A stretch of DNA of 64,000 nt from Cymodocea nodosa (taxonomy: Eukaryota; Streptophyta; Magnoliopsida; Alismatales; Cymodoceaceae), in the NCBI GenBank assembly GCA_036874045.1, contig CM072344.1, positions 12,558,501 through 12,622,500 on the forward strand, read 5' to 3'. A program made the position numbers and the translations under genes. The notes under the pieces are model-generated. The model saw nothing but the letters and a program-made list of their open reading frames with translations, ran no database searches and was not told the origin of the DNA. Below are positions 1-10,745 of this stretch, piece after piece (position 1 is the first letter of the stretch; every line of letters begins with the position of its first letter).

Positions 1-236
1 AGCATTGTTTTTCCTTTCCTTTCTTTGGAAAGCATTTTCTCCTAATTTCCATTTGATTTCAATCAAAATATCAAGTAAATGTGTTGTTGCCATTTTGGTC
101 CTGACCTCGCATTGGGACAAAAGGCATGGCTGTTCTCGAAACCTGCATATTGATTTAGATTTTCCTAGCTAATGTTCTAATTTCTGAGAGGAACTTTTTC
201 CTTTTTCTTAATTCTGATTTGGAGTGTTTTGGAAAT

Positions 237-369
237 TGTTATAGTAAGTGGGTTTAATCTTACATCGTCTAAACTATTTTGGTGTTCCTTGTGTAACCTC
301 AATATAAAGTGACCTTATGTTGTTTATCAACATAACTCTCTCTTCCACCATTTATCTTGTATTTCTAGA
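237..369 (+). repeat. 5' LTR of the TRIM
   Basis: 133-bp direct repeat partner of 899-1036. It contains TATAAAG at 303-309 and is followed at once by the Met-tRNA primer-binding site. Confidence 0.85.
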
Positions 370-898
370 TGGTATCAGCGCTTAAATTTTGTGAGCTTAT
401 TAAAAATAAATGTTTTACTCAAGGAAGGGGAGATGGATGGCTGAAAAAGAAAAAAGAAGAGGTAAGAGGAGGAAAGAAGAAAAAATAGGAAATAGGGGGA
501 GAGAGAGGAGTGGGAAAAAAGAGAGGACGGTGTTGCAAACAAATTGGTGGAAGTTAAAAAAATTCAGAAAAAACAAGGAGAAAAAAAACAAAAAAAAATT
601 GATTATCAATCTACAATAAGTATATTTGGGTTTCATAGATACCCTAATTAACAATCCACACTAGTAGAAATGGGGTTTGTGGATATTAAAAAATTAACAT
701 TCCACATCTTTATTGGATGATTGAAAATATTTGAATGTGTGCAAGTTTTATTTGTTTGGTCAATTAGGGTTTGACCATTTTTCTTACTTGTACTTCTACT
801 TGTCTACTATTTATCTCCTTGTATTTATTTATTTATTTTGTCTAATTTTCCTTGTGTATGAGTCTATTGCAAGTTGGATGTTCTAATTTAAAGAGGAG

Positions 899-1036
899 TG
901 TTAGAGTATGTATGTGGGTTTAGTCCTACATTGTCTTAACAGTTTTGGTGTCCCTTGTGTAGCCTCTATATAAAGAAGCCTTATGTTTGTTTATCAAGAT
1001 AACCATCTCTTCCATCATTTATCTGGTATTTCCACA
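899..1036 (+). repeat. 3' LTR of the TRIM
   Basis: 138-bp partner of 237-369. It begins TGTTAGAG, carries TATATAAAG at 967-975, ends CCACA, and is followed by the GAAAT target duplication. It lies just upstream of the acceptor at 1085-1086, so its promoter or poly(A) signals could influence the gene. Confidence 0.85.
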
Positions 1037-1086
1037 GAAATATTTATCTTACTTTTACTAACATATTTTCATTATTTTTTTTGCAG

Positions 1087-2237
1087 CTTAAATTGTCAAT
1101 CACTGTTGGGATTGTTGGCCTTCCTAATGTTGGTAAGAGTAGTGTTATTAATAGCCTAAAAAGATCTCATGTGGTAAATGTTGGTGCTACCCCGGGTCTC
1201 ACTAGATCAATGCAAGAAGTTCGGTTAGATAAGAAGGTGAAGTTATTAGATTGCCCTGGCGTTGTGATGTTCGAGTCTGTGGAGAATGATGCTTCTATAG
1301 CCCTCCACAATTGCAAAAGCATTGAAAAATTAGATGATCCCATTAGGCCTGGTAAACTTCTGATTTATTAAGGAATACATAACTATGTTTCAAATTTAAT
1401 TATTTGAGCAATGCTTTTGAATTTATTTTCAGTTAAGGAGATCCTCAGATTGTGTGCAGCAGAAAGCTTAATGACTATATACAAATTGCCATACTTTAAT
1501 GGTGTTGATGATTTTCTTCAGAAAGTTGCTATGGCTAGGGGTAAGTTGAAAAGAGGTGGCGTTGTGGACATGGAAGCAGCTGCAAGAATGGTATTGCATG
1601 AGTGGAATGAGGGTATGTCACCATGCCTCTCAAAAACAATTTAATGTGATCAATGTCTTATTCTAACTGATATGGAAGCAACTACAAGAATAGTATTGCA
1701 TTTATTTTCTATCTGATATGGTTGATTTTCTTTTCAGGTAAAATTCCTTACCATACGCTTCCTCCACTTAGAGAGGGAGTTGAGGAATCACGTGAATTTG
1801 GGAAGGTATCGAATCTAGGCGAGGTTATAAGAGAGAGTCCTCTTTATTCCTGCTTGGTTATTTTTGTTACCCACTTCTTATTTCATGTTTACATTTTTAA
1901 GGACGATGAGGAGGAATACAATGCTGACGACTGCGGAACAGCAGCACCAATGGTTTGTGACGTAGAAGATCCTTCGGAGGAAAGATCCAATGGCAGTAGC
2001 AGACAAAATAAAGAACTCTATACCGCCGAAGGCATATTAGATCCAAGTAAAAAAAGAAAAGCAGAAAAGAAACAAAGAAATGCTGAAAACAATAGGAATG
2101 CTATTGATGCTGATTACGATTTTAAGTTTGATTATCAACAAATGTAGCGTGGGCCCTTGGAGGACAATGATGAAATTGAAGTCGAGAGGGAAGATGCTTC
2201 GGAAGAATATATGGAAGGATTTGAGCTGGATGCATAG
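1087..2237 (+). pseudogene. NSN1: NSN1-like nucleolar GTPase, 3' half, probably degenerate
   Basis: Circularly permuted GTPase of the nucleostemin/GNL3 family, which acts in the nucleolus in ribosome maturation (family knowledge). Visible exons are 1087-1351 (P-loop GLPNVGKS, then VNVGATPGLT, then DCPGV), 1433-1612 (KEILRLC to VLHEWNEG) and one from 1738 (GKIPYHTLPP). The last begins near 1901 (DDEEEYN, basic KKRKAEKKQR, YDFKFDYQ). GT/AG sites and phases fit for the first three exons. Earlier exons, including the G4 motif, would lie before the window. Oddities: exon 3 lacks the segment matching 33,147-33,369 (FLGSL to EQMIEE) and runs into unrelated codons, and an in-frame TAG at 2145-2147 precedes the acidic tail that ends at 2237. 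These defects suggest a decaying copy, although the GTPase core is intact. Identity is strong; functionality is doubtful. Confidence 0.82.
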
Positions 2238-2528
2238 GATATAGTTCATGATATGCTTTTTATAGACATTATGAATTATTTATTTTATTACAATTGAATA
2301 GTTTTTGATATGCATTACCATATAAGTAGTGTTCGCATGATGTTCAATGAATTTCATCGATAAGTATGGGTTATATTCATGAGGAGTTATGAATTACAAT
2401 GGGATTTTAATTATTTTAGGAGTTATGTAATAGATTAATAAATTAATAAAAAGATTTTAAAAATTTTAAGGATAATGCATCTAGATGTATTATTGTATTT
2501 AGAAAATTTATAATCTATGTACTACATC

Positions 2529-3743
2529 TGTTAGGTATTTAATTTTGAAGATGTATGTTTTATTAACGTATTTAAATAAGTCTACATAATATTCTCTAAG
2601 TATATTTATCTAAGTATAATAGTTAACATATTATTGGAAAGTTTTATTTTTATGTTGGATAAATTAAAGATTTTCGAAGAGCTAGATTTGCTATAGTTAA
2701 ACTTTCAGATAGTTAACGTTTCGTTTTTGTCGAATATTTTATGTTAAAAACTTGTATAGTTAAGTTATTTACACGTGTGTTTTTAATGTTTTAAGTTGTC
2801 ACGTGTTTTACATGTGTGTTCGGTAATGAAAAATCGAATAGTTAGATAAATGTTCGAGTTTTTATATGTATGGATAGATAATTGTTCTAGTTTTATAAAA
2901 GGACTAACAAACAGATAAGTTTTTTTGTTTAGTCACGTGTTTTGCAAGTGCAAGAACTCGAAGAGTTAAAGGATAAGTGTTCGAGTTTTGACAGAATTTA
3001 AAGGATAAATGTTCGACTAAATCGAAGACTTAGAAGATATTCTACAAGACTCCAGGAAGATAAAATTTCGGTGAATCTACGAGTGGAGATCGTGGAAACT
3101 CAGATTGTCAGTAAAGAAAGTGGAAATTTAAATAGAAAGTAATTTGGATTAAAGAGAAAATTAGTACGTGGATTATGGATTATGGATTGTGGATCAAGTG
3201 GATGAATATGTTGAACGTGAAAGACAATAGAGTTTGACTACTAATAGAGAGTACGAGCTACATTATAACAAGAGATTTTAATCTTAAAAATCAAGTTTGA
3301 ATATTCAATCTGGATTGTTAACTAAAAAGTTAAGTTTGAATATTCATATTCTGAAAAGTTCTCCAACATCAGAAGAAGTTCGAAATTCCAAGCAATTTTA
3401 AAAAAGGAGATGAAAACGTAAGAAGTATGGAAATTCGACAACTGGAGAAGAGATATAGAAGTTGAGCAAAGAGAAAGAAAAGAGTTGTGTGCATAAAGAT
3501 CAGGTTTTATACAATTCAAAATTAGTTTTGAAAAAGAGCTTTGTTTTCTTATTTGAATTGTATATCAAAAATTACTGTATCAAAACCATCAAGAAGGGAA
3601 TTGAGTTGAAAAGATATTGTAAATTATGTCTTGAAATAAAAGAATAGAATTTCATTTATGAGTGTTTTGTGCTTTTGTTTTATCCGCTAGTTTAATTACT
3701 AAAGACACAATTCACCCCCTCTTGTGATACAAACGATCTTACA
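2529..3743 (+). repeat. 5' LTR of Copia copy 1
   Basis: Begins TGTTAGGTATTTAATTTTG and ends TCTTACA. The end CACCCCCTCTTGTGATAC is shared with the LTR ends at 39,323 (minus) and 4,297 (minus). It is rich in short CGA(A/G)TAGTTA-type motifs. The primer-binding site follows 2 bp after the end. Confidence 0.85.
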
Positions 3744-3745
3744 AC

Positions 3746-3757
3746 TGGTATCAGAGC
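3746..3757 (+). other. Primer-binding site, initiator Met-tRNA type
   Basis: TGGTATCAGAGC directly after the LTR end; complementary to the 3' end of plant initiator Met-tRNA, the usual Copia primer. Confidence 0.9.
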
Positions 3758-3847
3758 ATTTTAAACTGTTTAAAGCATTCGAAAGCCTTCATTTCTCTAT
3801 TTAGGAATTGATTTTTCCTGTCATTTACTTCGGATCATCTGTTTAAA

Positions 3848-6768
3848 ATGGATAATTCTGAAATCTTAGTTATGACTGAAGGACAGACCATTAATCGTCC
3901 TCCTATGTTTGAAGGTAGCAATTATGGCTACTGGAAATATAGGATGAAAGTATTCTTTCAGTTAATCGATTTCAAATTATGGCATATAATTAGCAATCCT
4001 ATAGTGTTAGTTACAACTCCATATGATACTTGAACTTTTGATGAAAAAGAGTGAATGACACTGAATGCTAAAGGTTTAAACATATTGTTTTGTGCTTTAT
4101 CTCATTATCAATTTAATAAAGTTTTTGCATATCAAACTATATATGAGATATGGCATGCATTAGAAATTGCCAACGAAGGTACTAATCAGGACAAGGAATC
4201 TAAGATCAATATGTTAGTACATAAATATGAGTTTTTTAAAATGCACGAAAATGAATGTATCTCTGACATGTTTTCCCGTTTTCTTGAGATTGTAAATGTA
4301 GGATCGTATGGCTACACAAGAGGGAGGTGAATTGTGTATTTTTAATATTTTCTGAAATATAATTGAAACTTTAAAACTCAAAAACAAGTCGAGACATTGT
4401 TTTCATAAAATCATTTTTATTCAAGGTTTCAATTACAATATACAATTCAATTCTCCTCAGAAATTGTAGATGCAATTATATTTCGATATCATGTATCATC
4501 TAAACAATTTCATAACTACAAACATAAAAAACTAATTTGCGGAATTTAAAATTTTCTCTCTGTTTGAGATCTTTCTTCTTCTTCTTTTTCTTCTTCAGCA
4601 ATTCTTTAGTGACGAATATCTTGTCTTTTCATGCTTCATCGAATTTGCTTTCTTTCGATACTTCAAATCTTCAGTGACGAAAATCTTACCTTTTTATGAT
4701 TCACTGAACTTTCTTCTACTTGATAGATTTTTCCCGAAGAAGTGTTTTTGATCCTTGAAAAAGATTTTTCTTTTGGTGTGCAGTGATGGTTTGATCCTTG
4801 AAAAGATTTTTCGTTTTGTGTGCAAAGATAAATTGATCAACGAGAATTCTATGCATTTTATACTGTATCTTCATTTCATACATATCCTTCACGTTTAACC
4901 ACTACCAGTTTTCCACTTCTCCATGTCTTTTATTTTTCCTTCATCGAAACACACACGTTCTAACTCACATTTATATTTCGAATTTTCTTTAATCGTCAAT
5001 CCTGGATCTCTGAAAAATTTCCTGAAAATAAACTTTCTCGTCCAAAATTTTTTCATCAGTGTAATAAGAAGTCGTTACTTTAATGTTAACTAAATGAGTA
5101 ACAAAAGTATATATATATATAACTTAACGTTTCTAACTTAACGAGTTCACCATGTGTTATTTCACGTGACAAGTACTGTAGTTAACTCAACGAACCAGCT
5201 TAACCTTTCTTTCAGAAGGTTAAACGATAACTCACTGAAAATAGTTTAAGTTTCAGATAGTTACGATTGTAAGTCATCGAAAAACTCTTTATATTATAAA
5301 ACTAGTGAGAAACGTGTCAAGACCTGAAAACATGACTTAAGTTACCTTTTGGATAGTTACGACTGTAAGTCTCCGAAAAAACTTTAACTCACCGATTCAG
5401 TAATAAACAAATGTTTTTATAATAAGAATTTTACCACGTGCAAAAATAACAACTTAAGTTTATAACACTAACTTAATGTGTTGCCTTAGTGTTCAATATA
5501 GCAACTCAACGCGTTTAGTTATGTTAACTTAATGAGTTAAACATGTGCACCTCACGTGATACAATACAACATTCGTAACTTATAATTTCACCATGTGTAT
5601 AACATTAACTTAACGAGTTCGTCTCTTCTTTTACTCATTAACTTAACGAGTTATCACGTGACCACTATACAAACAAAACTCTAACTTAACGAGTTGTCTA
5701 AATGTACAATGTTCATGATACAGAAAATATAACATTAAAACATATCATGCTTTTCAATAAAAACACACGTTAACTTAACGTTTAGTTAAATGAGAAATTA
5801 ATGCAACGAAACGACTAGTTATTAACTTTAGATCCAATACAGACAAGTATTTATATCAGTAAGCTTTTTCTGTATTAATTGATGATTTTAATTTCTTTTC
5901 ACAAGCAAATATGATTATTTTCATTCAGCACACATCATCAAAACAAAAATACTCAACAGTAAATTTATTAAAATCTTTAGGCAAGAAATTCGAGGAAAAA
6001 GACTTGGTAAGAAAGATCCTTAGATCTTTAACTAAAATTTGGGCTCAAAAGACAACATCTATTGAAGAGTCCAAAGACTTAAATACATATACTTTCGATG
6101 ATCTCATAGGAAATCTAACAGCCTATGAAGTACAACATTTAGATTCAAAAGGGAAAAATCTTAGAAGGGATCTGGCTTTTGAGGCTGATAAAGTCTCAGA
6201 AGTCACTAGTGATTCTAACGATGATTTATTGTTGTTGACCAGAAAATTTAGAAATCTGTTGAAGAAACGTAGGAACTTTAGGTCAACAAAGACATCTGGA
6301 GATATGGAGAAGAAGTCATTCAGGAAAGACAAAAGTATATGCTACAAGTGCAACAGGCCGGGTTACTTTCAAACTGATTGTCCTCTCAACAAAGATAAGA
6401 AGAATTCGAGGAGGAATTTTAGAAATAAGAAATTCAGAAAGAGAAGGGCGCTTAAAGTAACATGGGATGACTCTTCAGCTTCACAAAGTGAAGAAACAAA
6501 GGATTCAACATCAGACGATGAATCCTCATCAACATTAGATTCAGAAGAAAATCTAGCAAACTTATGCTTCATGGCAAAATCTAGTGAGGTATCCTCTAAT
6601 CAAAATGCTAATTTTGATAGTTTTAATGGATTACTTGTTGAATACAATAGACTGGCTAGAAAATATAAGAAAGTCAAAAGAGAAAAAAAGGACACTAGGA
6701 AAATGCTAGATGAATCTGAAAATAAGATTGATTTTTTGAACTCTACGTTGAATAAATTTAAAGAATAA
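3848..6768 (+). pseudogene. Copia copy 1 gag region (split by a solo LTR)
   Basis: The first part (3848 to 4296) has the UBN2-type Copia gag start (MDNSEILVMTEGQ, then GSNYGYWKYRMKVF). The second part (5959-6768) holds the rest of the capsid domain, a CCHC-type zinc-knuckle region near 6340 (CYKCNRPG), an acidic serine-rich stretch (DESSSTLDSEEN) and a coiled-coil-like lysine-rich end. The pieces flank the solo LTR at 4297-5958, with a GTAAA duplication at its borders. Fossil, broken. Confidence 0.82.
4297..5958 (-). repeat. Solo LTR of a SIRE-like Copia relative, inserted in gag
   Basis: Read on the minus strand it starts TGTTGAGTATTTTTGTTTTG and ends GATCCTACA, both ends matching the Copia LTRs here. 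GTAAA is duplicated on either side (4292-4296, 5959-5963), and gag of copy 1 continues directly across. About 1.66 kb with no coding interior: a solo LTR left by LTR-LTR recombination. Its middle (about 5452-5540) shares a block with the Athila-type LTR at 47,195-47,262. It carries many TAACTTAACGAGTT-like motifs. Confidence 0.9.
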
Positions 6769-6819
6769 AATCAAAGGCATGCCTAGGAAATTTTAAAATT
6801 CACTACTATAGAAAGAAAA

Positions 6820-7188
6820 TTGCATGCTGATTGTGAAAATTTAATTGATGATAAGAAAAAAATGATTTGTGAAATTGAAAAACTGGAACTGACTATTACT
6901 GATTTAAATTCAGAAATTGATGTGTTAAAGATTAAAGTCTGCGATCAAAAGGCTATATTAAGTAAATGGAATAATAGTCAAACTTTAACAAATGAACTCA
7001 GTAGTAAAATATCAAATGTAGAAAAACATGGTATTGGTTTACACGATGCATCTTCTGAAAATTATATATTGCATGATGGTACTACTAAAAATAATGTTTT
7101 TATTTCCAGTACTAAGAATAGTAAGAGAAAAACTATTCCGTGTGTAATCAAAAAGGGAGAAAAATATGTGCAAATTGATGAAATGTAG
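6820..7188 (+). pseudogene. Copia copy 1 gag-protease linker, coiled-coil-like
   Basis: Open stretch of 122 codons rich in Lys, Glu, Ile and Leu with heptad-like spacing (LELTITDLNSEIDVLKIKV). It lies between the gag zinc-knuckle region and the protease, as in SIRE-type elements. No catalytic motif is seen. Confidence 0.6.
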
Positions 7189-7560
7189 CATATAAATGAT
7201 AGCACACGATGCAAGAATTTCAAAAGAAATCTTCAGAAGAATCAAGCTAAGACATTTGAGAATTTTAATATTCTTGATCAATTTTCTTCATATTTAAAGA
7301 ATATCGGATATTGAAAATCAAATAATGTCAGAAATGAAAATTTCAACTTTGGTTTACATGGAGATAAATGTTCTGATAATTATAACACTAAGAGAAAGAA
7401 ACGTAAAAATAATTATCAGAAAATAGATAAGTTGAAGTCTAAAAATATGGATTATTTTGATATGACTCTCTCTAAAATTCTTGGACCCACTCAAAAATGG
7501 GTTCCAAGAGATAAAATCTCTTTTTGACTATTTTTGTAGGTACACAAATCAAAATGGATA

Positions 7561-8094
7561 ATGGATAGTGGAGCATCCAACCACATGACTGGAGATATAC
7601 GATTACTTACAGAAATGACAAAGACCAAGAACGGACAAGTTACCTTTGGAAATAAAAGCAAAACAAATATCCTTGGGTCTAGCAAGGTTCAGGTAACTGA
7701 GAAATGTTTTATAAATGATGTCTTATTAGTTGAAAACTTAGGTTTTAATTTATTGAGTGTTCTTGTTTTAATGAAGATTTACAGAGTAATTTTTGAAAAA
7801 GATTCCTGTAAAATTATGGACATGACTACAAACGAAATTTTATTCACTGCATACAAGAAATGATCTGTTTGTATTTTAAATTTGCCTTATGATATTATTA
7901 AAGACAATGCTTGCTTAATTGCAAAATCAGATGAAGTCATTTTATGGCATAGAAGGCTACGACACTCAAATTTAAAATTATTACAAAAGGTATCTAAAAA
8001 GAATCTAGTTAGAGGTTTACCTAGTATTAAGTACTCGAAAGAGTTTATGTGTGATGCGTATCAACTAGGTAAATTACATCAAAACATCCTTTAA
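7561..8094 (+). pseudogene. Copia copy 1 protease and GAG-pre-integrase remnants
   Basis: The retropepsin active-site motif is present as MDSGASNHMTGD at 7561, followed by a typical Copia protease fold (LGSSKVQV, LLSVLVLM). From 7882 a GAG-pre-integrase domain is recognisable (WHRRLRHSNLKLLQK, RGLPSIK, CDAYQLGK). It matches copy 2 at 50,060-50,592 on the minus strand. The element is cut at about 8,106 by the F-box/Gypsy complex. Fossil. Confidence 0.85.
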
Positions 8095-8165
8095 AAGCTT
8101 AAATGAGTACTATCACTAGTTATGTTAATTTTTGTCTCTGCTAAATTTTTGTTTTTATTTTACAG

Positions 8166-9021
8166 AATCGACAAATGGAATTAATGAAATTACCGTTGGA
8201 TGCACTAAGGGAAGTATTAAGTAACTTGTCAACTAAAGATTTGTGCAGGCTGTGTTGTGTATCAAAGGAAATTAAAGACTATATTGAAGAAAAATATTTT
8301 CAGGGACTACAAGCTGCAAAAATGATTAAGATTAGAGATGGATTCATATGGAGGTCATTTAATCGTAGTTCAAATACCCATGAATATCTGGCTATGGAAG
8401 AAACTACTGGAATTCCACCCAATATATTAGAAGGAATGAGTCATATTATGGGAATAGATGAAAGATTAATCTTATAAAACACATGTCATACTTGATGGAT
8501 ATATCTATTTAGTCACGGAGATATCATTAGCATATGGATCTGATTTATACATAGTGAGCATAGACAGTTATGATGATTATATAGAAATTTTACCTGTACC
8601 GAGTGAAATAGCTAAACCACCATCTGTAGAATTTAATGAAATTCAAATAGGAATGTGGTATAATGAAGAAGATGATCCTACTTTATGTCTGATAAGATGG
8701 TGGGATGAACTGATGAAATTTCAAATATGGATTATGGAAGACATGAATGAATGGAAGTGGGAAGAGGAGTATATCAAAATAGAGGTAGAAATAAAAACTG
8801 CTACATTACCCTGGCACCAAAAAGGATCCCTTTCTGCATTACATATCATTAATGTTAATACACTCGTATTTGGAATTTATAATATATTGCATGTTTACAA
8901 ATTAAAAAGGAACAAGAACTGCATTAAAATAGAATTAATAGCAAGAAGAACTATGCCTAAAAAGTTTGCTTGGACTAATACATTTATTCCATTTGTTTCT
9001 ACTTTTCAATCATGTTCTTAA
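8166..9021 (+). pseudogene. F-box/FBA gene copy 1, retrotransposon-associated, broken
   Basis: From ATG 8175 the product starts with an F-box (LPLDALREVLSNLSTKDLCR, then CCVSKEI), followed from about 8,480 by a C-terminal FBA-like region (CLIRWWDE, KFQIWIMEDMNEWKWEEEY, FIPFVSTFQSC). F-box proteins couple substrates to SCF ubiquitin ligases through Skp1; FBA-type repeats bind the substrate (family knowledge). It is homologous to 25,643-26,809 and its tail to 17,086-17,304. Directly upstream is an acceptor-like pyrimidine tract with AG at 8164-8165, so this copy begins as an exon. It sits between Copia copy 1 and the minus-strand Athila-like fossil. It is shorter than the 25.6-kb copy and not one open frame. 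Confidence 0.72.
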
Positions 9022-9163
9022 GCTGTGATTTTGTGTGTTTAATGTTGTATATTCTGCATTTATTTTTAGAGAAAAAAAATAAAGAAATTTTGAAGTTTTC
9101 ATGTTCATTTTATAAAAAAAAGAACAAACAAAACAAAATATCAATCCAGTTTGTTGGTATCTA

Positions 9164-9530
9164 TAACCATCTTTGTGTCTTTTAAAGAAAAATGGATATA
9201 TCTAAGTTTAATAGCATCTATACTCATGTTCGACATTTTCATCATCTGACAAACTTCGTTAAATTCTCTAAGGAAATAATAGGCATCCTCTCTTTCTAAT
9301 CCATGAAAATGTGGCAATTGACTAATGTAATTAGATTTCAGTTCAAACCTATCTCCCTCAAAGTTTGGCAATCGAATACATGAAGGTTCATCAATTAATT
9401 CAGGATACAGAATCTCTCCTAATGGTTTTTCTACTGGAGCAGCCATCTCTACGTTCTCTTTTAAAAAAAGGTTAGCTACACCCCAAAGAATTTTGTTAAA
9501 GTTCAGTTTAGAAAATTTTTCAGTACTCCT
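9164..9530 (-). pseudogene. Gypsy gag N-terminal-like segment
   Basis: Minus-strand reading with an Athila-type capsid start: MAAPVEKPLGEILYPEL, then FELKSNYISQLPHFHGLERE, then EVCQMMKMSNMSIDAIKLR, as in plant Gypsy gag (FELKxxxIxxL ... DAIRLRxFPFSLxD). It follows an acceptor-like TTTTCATTGCAG. It abuts the plus-strand F-box downstream sequence near 9,163 in head-to-head fashion. Confidence 0.72.
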
Positions 9531-9631
9531 CTGCAATGAAAATTCCTAAGTAGGTGTTCTTACTAATCGTTTAGTGCTAGGAGAACGAGTCCATGTGCTC
9601 ATAAATAAATAGCAGAAGATTGATTACATAC
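9531..9631 (-). other. Intron-like 101-bp segment (GT...AG)
   Basis: On the minus strand a donor (GACTA|GTATGTAATC, intron starting at 9,631) is followed 101 bp later by a pyrimidine-rich acceptor (TTTTCATTGCAG, ending at 9,531). In the 25.6-kb copy the sequence left of the donor (CTTCAGACT) runs straight into AATCGACAAATGG, the start of the F-box exon, with no intron. The donor therefore looks genuine. Confidence 0.55.
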
Positions 9632-10570
9632 TAGTCTGAAGCTTTCCATTCTATATATATTTGTTGTCGGATGAAGTTGAATCAACTGCTTCTCCTTCTA
9701 GTTCCTCCAACGCTTTCTCCTTTCTTTTGAAAGTGCTGGTAACTCGTAACTAACATTCTGTTTCATATATATACTGCGCATCCATAAAGTGAATAAATCT
9801 CGTTGCAAGAACGTGTCTTGCAACGTGCATCGTGGTTCCTGTTTTTATGGGTACGTGTACCACTACTAATTTCAAATTTAGGTAACTGCTAAACCGACGA
9901 AGTTTCGTTCGTGGTTAGAAGAATAACCGTTCTGCTTAATCCACGAACTAACCTCGTTGAGTTACAGATTACTCAACGAAACATAGTCGGTTACTATTGC
10001 TAACTCCACGGATTAACTTCGTTGAGTTACAGATAACTCAACGGAGTGACCTTATATCATATTAATGACCTCGTGGAGTTTACGATTAACTCAACGGACT
10101 TACTTCGTTGAGTTAACACCTGGCAACTTCTAAGTTTCACTCTTGTAAGTTTTCTATTCTGTTTTCTTTTTTGTCATTCTGCTAACTGTAATAAAGTTAA
10201 ATCTATGTCATTAATGCCTCATTTTGATTAAAATACATTTAAATCTGAACATTATATAAAGATTTAACTTGCATGTCATTTTATGTTATGCAGAATTTAC
10301 ATTTTACCTTATAACATGCAGAAATTTTTAAGCAATTATCCTGTCATTCAGCAAATTGTAAATCTTTTACATATTCATTCATAAAGTTCCACAAATTACA
10401 TAATATTCAATAAATTCCATTCATTTCACATCCAAAACACGTATGAAAATTGCATCTGAAAAAATTTACATTCATTAATATGAATCAATTACAATACAAG
10501 TACATCAAACAATTTCATACAATTTTACATAATTAGACGAACAATACAATTTAATCTCTATGCCTAAGTT
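9632..10570 (-). repeat. Leader-like segment shared with the plus-strand Athila element
   Basis: Reverse complement of about 24,720-25,660. Contains repeated hairpin-forming TAACTCAACG/CGTTGAGTTA motifs (9,950-10,115). Its 3' part matches the open frame at 25,383-25,661 (VVVHVPIKTG, RHILATRFIHFMDAQ). No known domain. Confidence 0.7.
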
Positions 10571-10745
10571 CATCTACTTCCTTCTGGAGTTTTTCTAATT
10601 GCTGCTCTAATTGATTCATCCTCTTTATTACTCCTGCAATTTCTCCAGAAGGTACAGCTAATTTTGCAGCTACAAAATTTCTATATTCTTTCACTGAAAT
10701 GGTTCTAGATCTGATCCTTTTTGATGTCCATTTAGTGAAATCAAT

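Larger units (their letters stand above)
237..1036 (+). mobile_element. TRIM (terminal-repeat retrotransposon in miniature) with 5-bp target duplication
   Basis: An 800-bp element with two short direct repeats as LTRs (237-369 and 899-1036). Both begin TGTTA and share a TATA-like stretch followed by a CTCTTCCA(C/T)CATTTATCT block. A primer-binding site complementary to initiator Met-tRNA (TGGTATCAGCGCT) starts at 370, directly after the first LTR. A purine tract (AAAGAGGAG) lies just before the second LTR. GAAAT flanks both sides (232-236 and 1037-1041), which marks a single insertion event. The roughly 530-bp interior is purine-rich and encodes no gag or pol, so the element was mobilised in trans, as is known for TRIMs. 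It lies about 50 bp before an NSN1-like exon, probably inside an intron of that gene. The LTRs differ at a fair number of sites, so it is not recent. Confidence 0.9.
2529..8105 (+). mobile_element. SIRE/Maximus-like Ty1/Copia element, copy 1, incomplete fossil
   Basis: Ordered parts: 5' LTR (2529-3743), Met-tRNA primer-binding site (3746), gag with zinc knuckle (3848-6768, split by a solo LTR), a gag-to-protease linker (6820-7188), aspartic protease (7561-7863), and a GAG-pre-integrase/zinc region (7882-8094). At about 8,106 the sequence switches to the F-box/Gypsy complex, so the rest of pol and the 3' LTR are not here. A second copy with the same parts lies at 39,323-52,460 on the other strand, and the two align through gag and protease. 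The lineage is assigned from the gag type, the integrase and RT of copy 2, the roughly 1.2-kb LTR and the extra ORF after pol in copy 2. Broken, with many breaks; old. Confidence 0.85.

Noticed and set aside
410-654. Small Lys/Glu-rich frame and its Phe/Leu-rich complement in the TRIM
   Set aside because: Purine-rich low-complexity interior of a non-coding TRIM.
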